In this document: one piece after another, positions 63,780-64,000 of the stretch | Position numbering within the stretch: the stretch's first letter is position 1 | How the letters are laid out: the number at the start of each line of letters is the position of its first letter | Assembly: GCA_007859835.1 (NCBI GenBank) | Contig: SJPJ01000001.1 | Location: forward strand, 7,076,973-7,140,972 | DNA from: Novipirellula herctigrandis | GTDB lineage: Bacteria; Planctomycetota; Planctomycetia; Pirellulales; Pirellulaceae | Reading direction: 5' to 3' | DNA length: 64,000 nt | Notes under the pieces: generated by a model | What the model was told of the DNA's origin: nothing | Databases searched by the model: none | What the model saw: only the letters and a program-made list of their open reading frames with translations | Program-made: the position numbers and the translations under genes

Positions 63780-64000
63780 ATGATTGATAGGAATTGTTAT
63801 CTGCTATGCCGGCTGATCGCAACTAGTTTGTTGGTGATCGGTGGCGTCATGACGGCCTCTGCCCAGGTGCTGAATGGACCAAGTTCCAACCAGAGAATCG
63901 TTCAGGGCAGGGATTCGCGAGAAGCGTTGTCGTCTGCCAAACGGATGTCCGAGGCCAGTGTCGACCAACAGGTCGACCAACAGGTCGACCAACAGGTCGA
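63780..64000 (+). CDS. Start of an exported protein with a DQQV repeat (runs off the window)
   Basis: An open frame from the ATG at 63780 to the window edge. It has a signal peptide (LLCRLIATSLLVIGGVMTAS, cleavage after ASA) and a polar N-terminal region, then VDQQVDQQVDQQ encoded by a 12-bp repeat. Too little remains to assign a family. Spacing of 85 bp after the esterase-like gene suggests it may be co-transcribed. Confidence 0.65.
   Translation, partial: MIDRNCYLLCRLIATSLLVIGGVMTASAQVLNGPSSNQRIVQGRDSREALSSAKRMSEASVDQQVDQQVDQQV
63963..64000. repeat. 12-bp in-frame tandem repeat at the window edge
   Basis: GACCAACAGGTC (itself nearly palindromic) occurs at 63963, 63975 and 63987, and the next copy is cut by the end of the window. 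It encodes DQQV units. Confidence 0.95.

Overview
The window looks like chromosomal DNA of a marine planctomycete of the Rhodopirellula/Pirellulaceae type. This is inferred from gene content: many secreted sulfatases, algal-sugar glycosidases, a diheme TolB-like 'hydrazine synthase alpha middle domain' protein, PQQ-propeller and fasciclin proteins, a MoxR/Bat operon, and small proteins of planctomycete type. No rRNA, tRNA or CRISPR array was recognised.

Layout. 0-6.2 kb is a mobile-element scrapyard: an IS110-family transposase, a truncated tyrosine recombinase, a repeat-protein fragment, a secreted carboxypeptidase-regulatory-like protein and a frameshifted ISKra4-like element. 6.3-14.9 kb is one tightly packed minus-strand operon of eleven genes: a secreted Cys-containing protein, an FtsX-type permease and LolD-type ATPase, a tandem ModA-like binding protein, ModB and ModC, a half-size TauE/SafE, a ThiS-ThiF fusion, MoaD and MoeB. 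It joins oxyanion uptake to two E1-like enzymes and their ubiquitin-like sulfur carrier, without the usual molybdopterin or thiamin genes. It is my best candidate for an undescribed system. 15-28 kb holds a sulfatase/autotransporter chimeric pseudogene, a diheme protein, sulfatases and GH29 fucosidases, one of them split by an IS1380 element. 28.7-37.3 kb is a MoxR-DUF58-BatA-BatBC-BatDE operon on the plus strand. 37.8-41.5 kb is a heparinase-like DUF4962 gene split by an ISAs1 element. 41.6-46.3 kb is decaying autotransporter-repeat and sulfatase sequence around one intact sulfatase. 46.3-64 kb contains a fasciclin protein, a giant PQQ protein with an embedded methyltransferase-like domain, a sulfatase, GH127, GH27 and GH95 enzymes, a broken REP-associated transposase, an esterase-like protein lacking its serine, and the start of a secreted protein.

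The catabolic genes together point to breakdown of sulfated, fucose-, galactose- and arabinofuranose-containing polysaccharides (inference). Two further themes stand out. First, many pseudogenes are nearly full length, and two IS insertions can be reversed on paper to restore the frame exactly. Second, short tandem duplications, most often with a 16-bp period, recur upstream of genes and in one case inside a gene they break.
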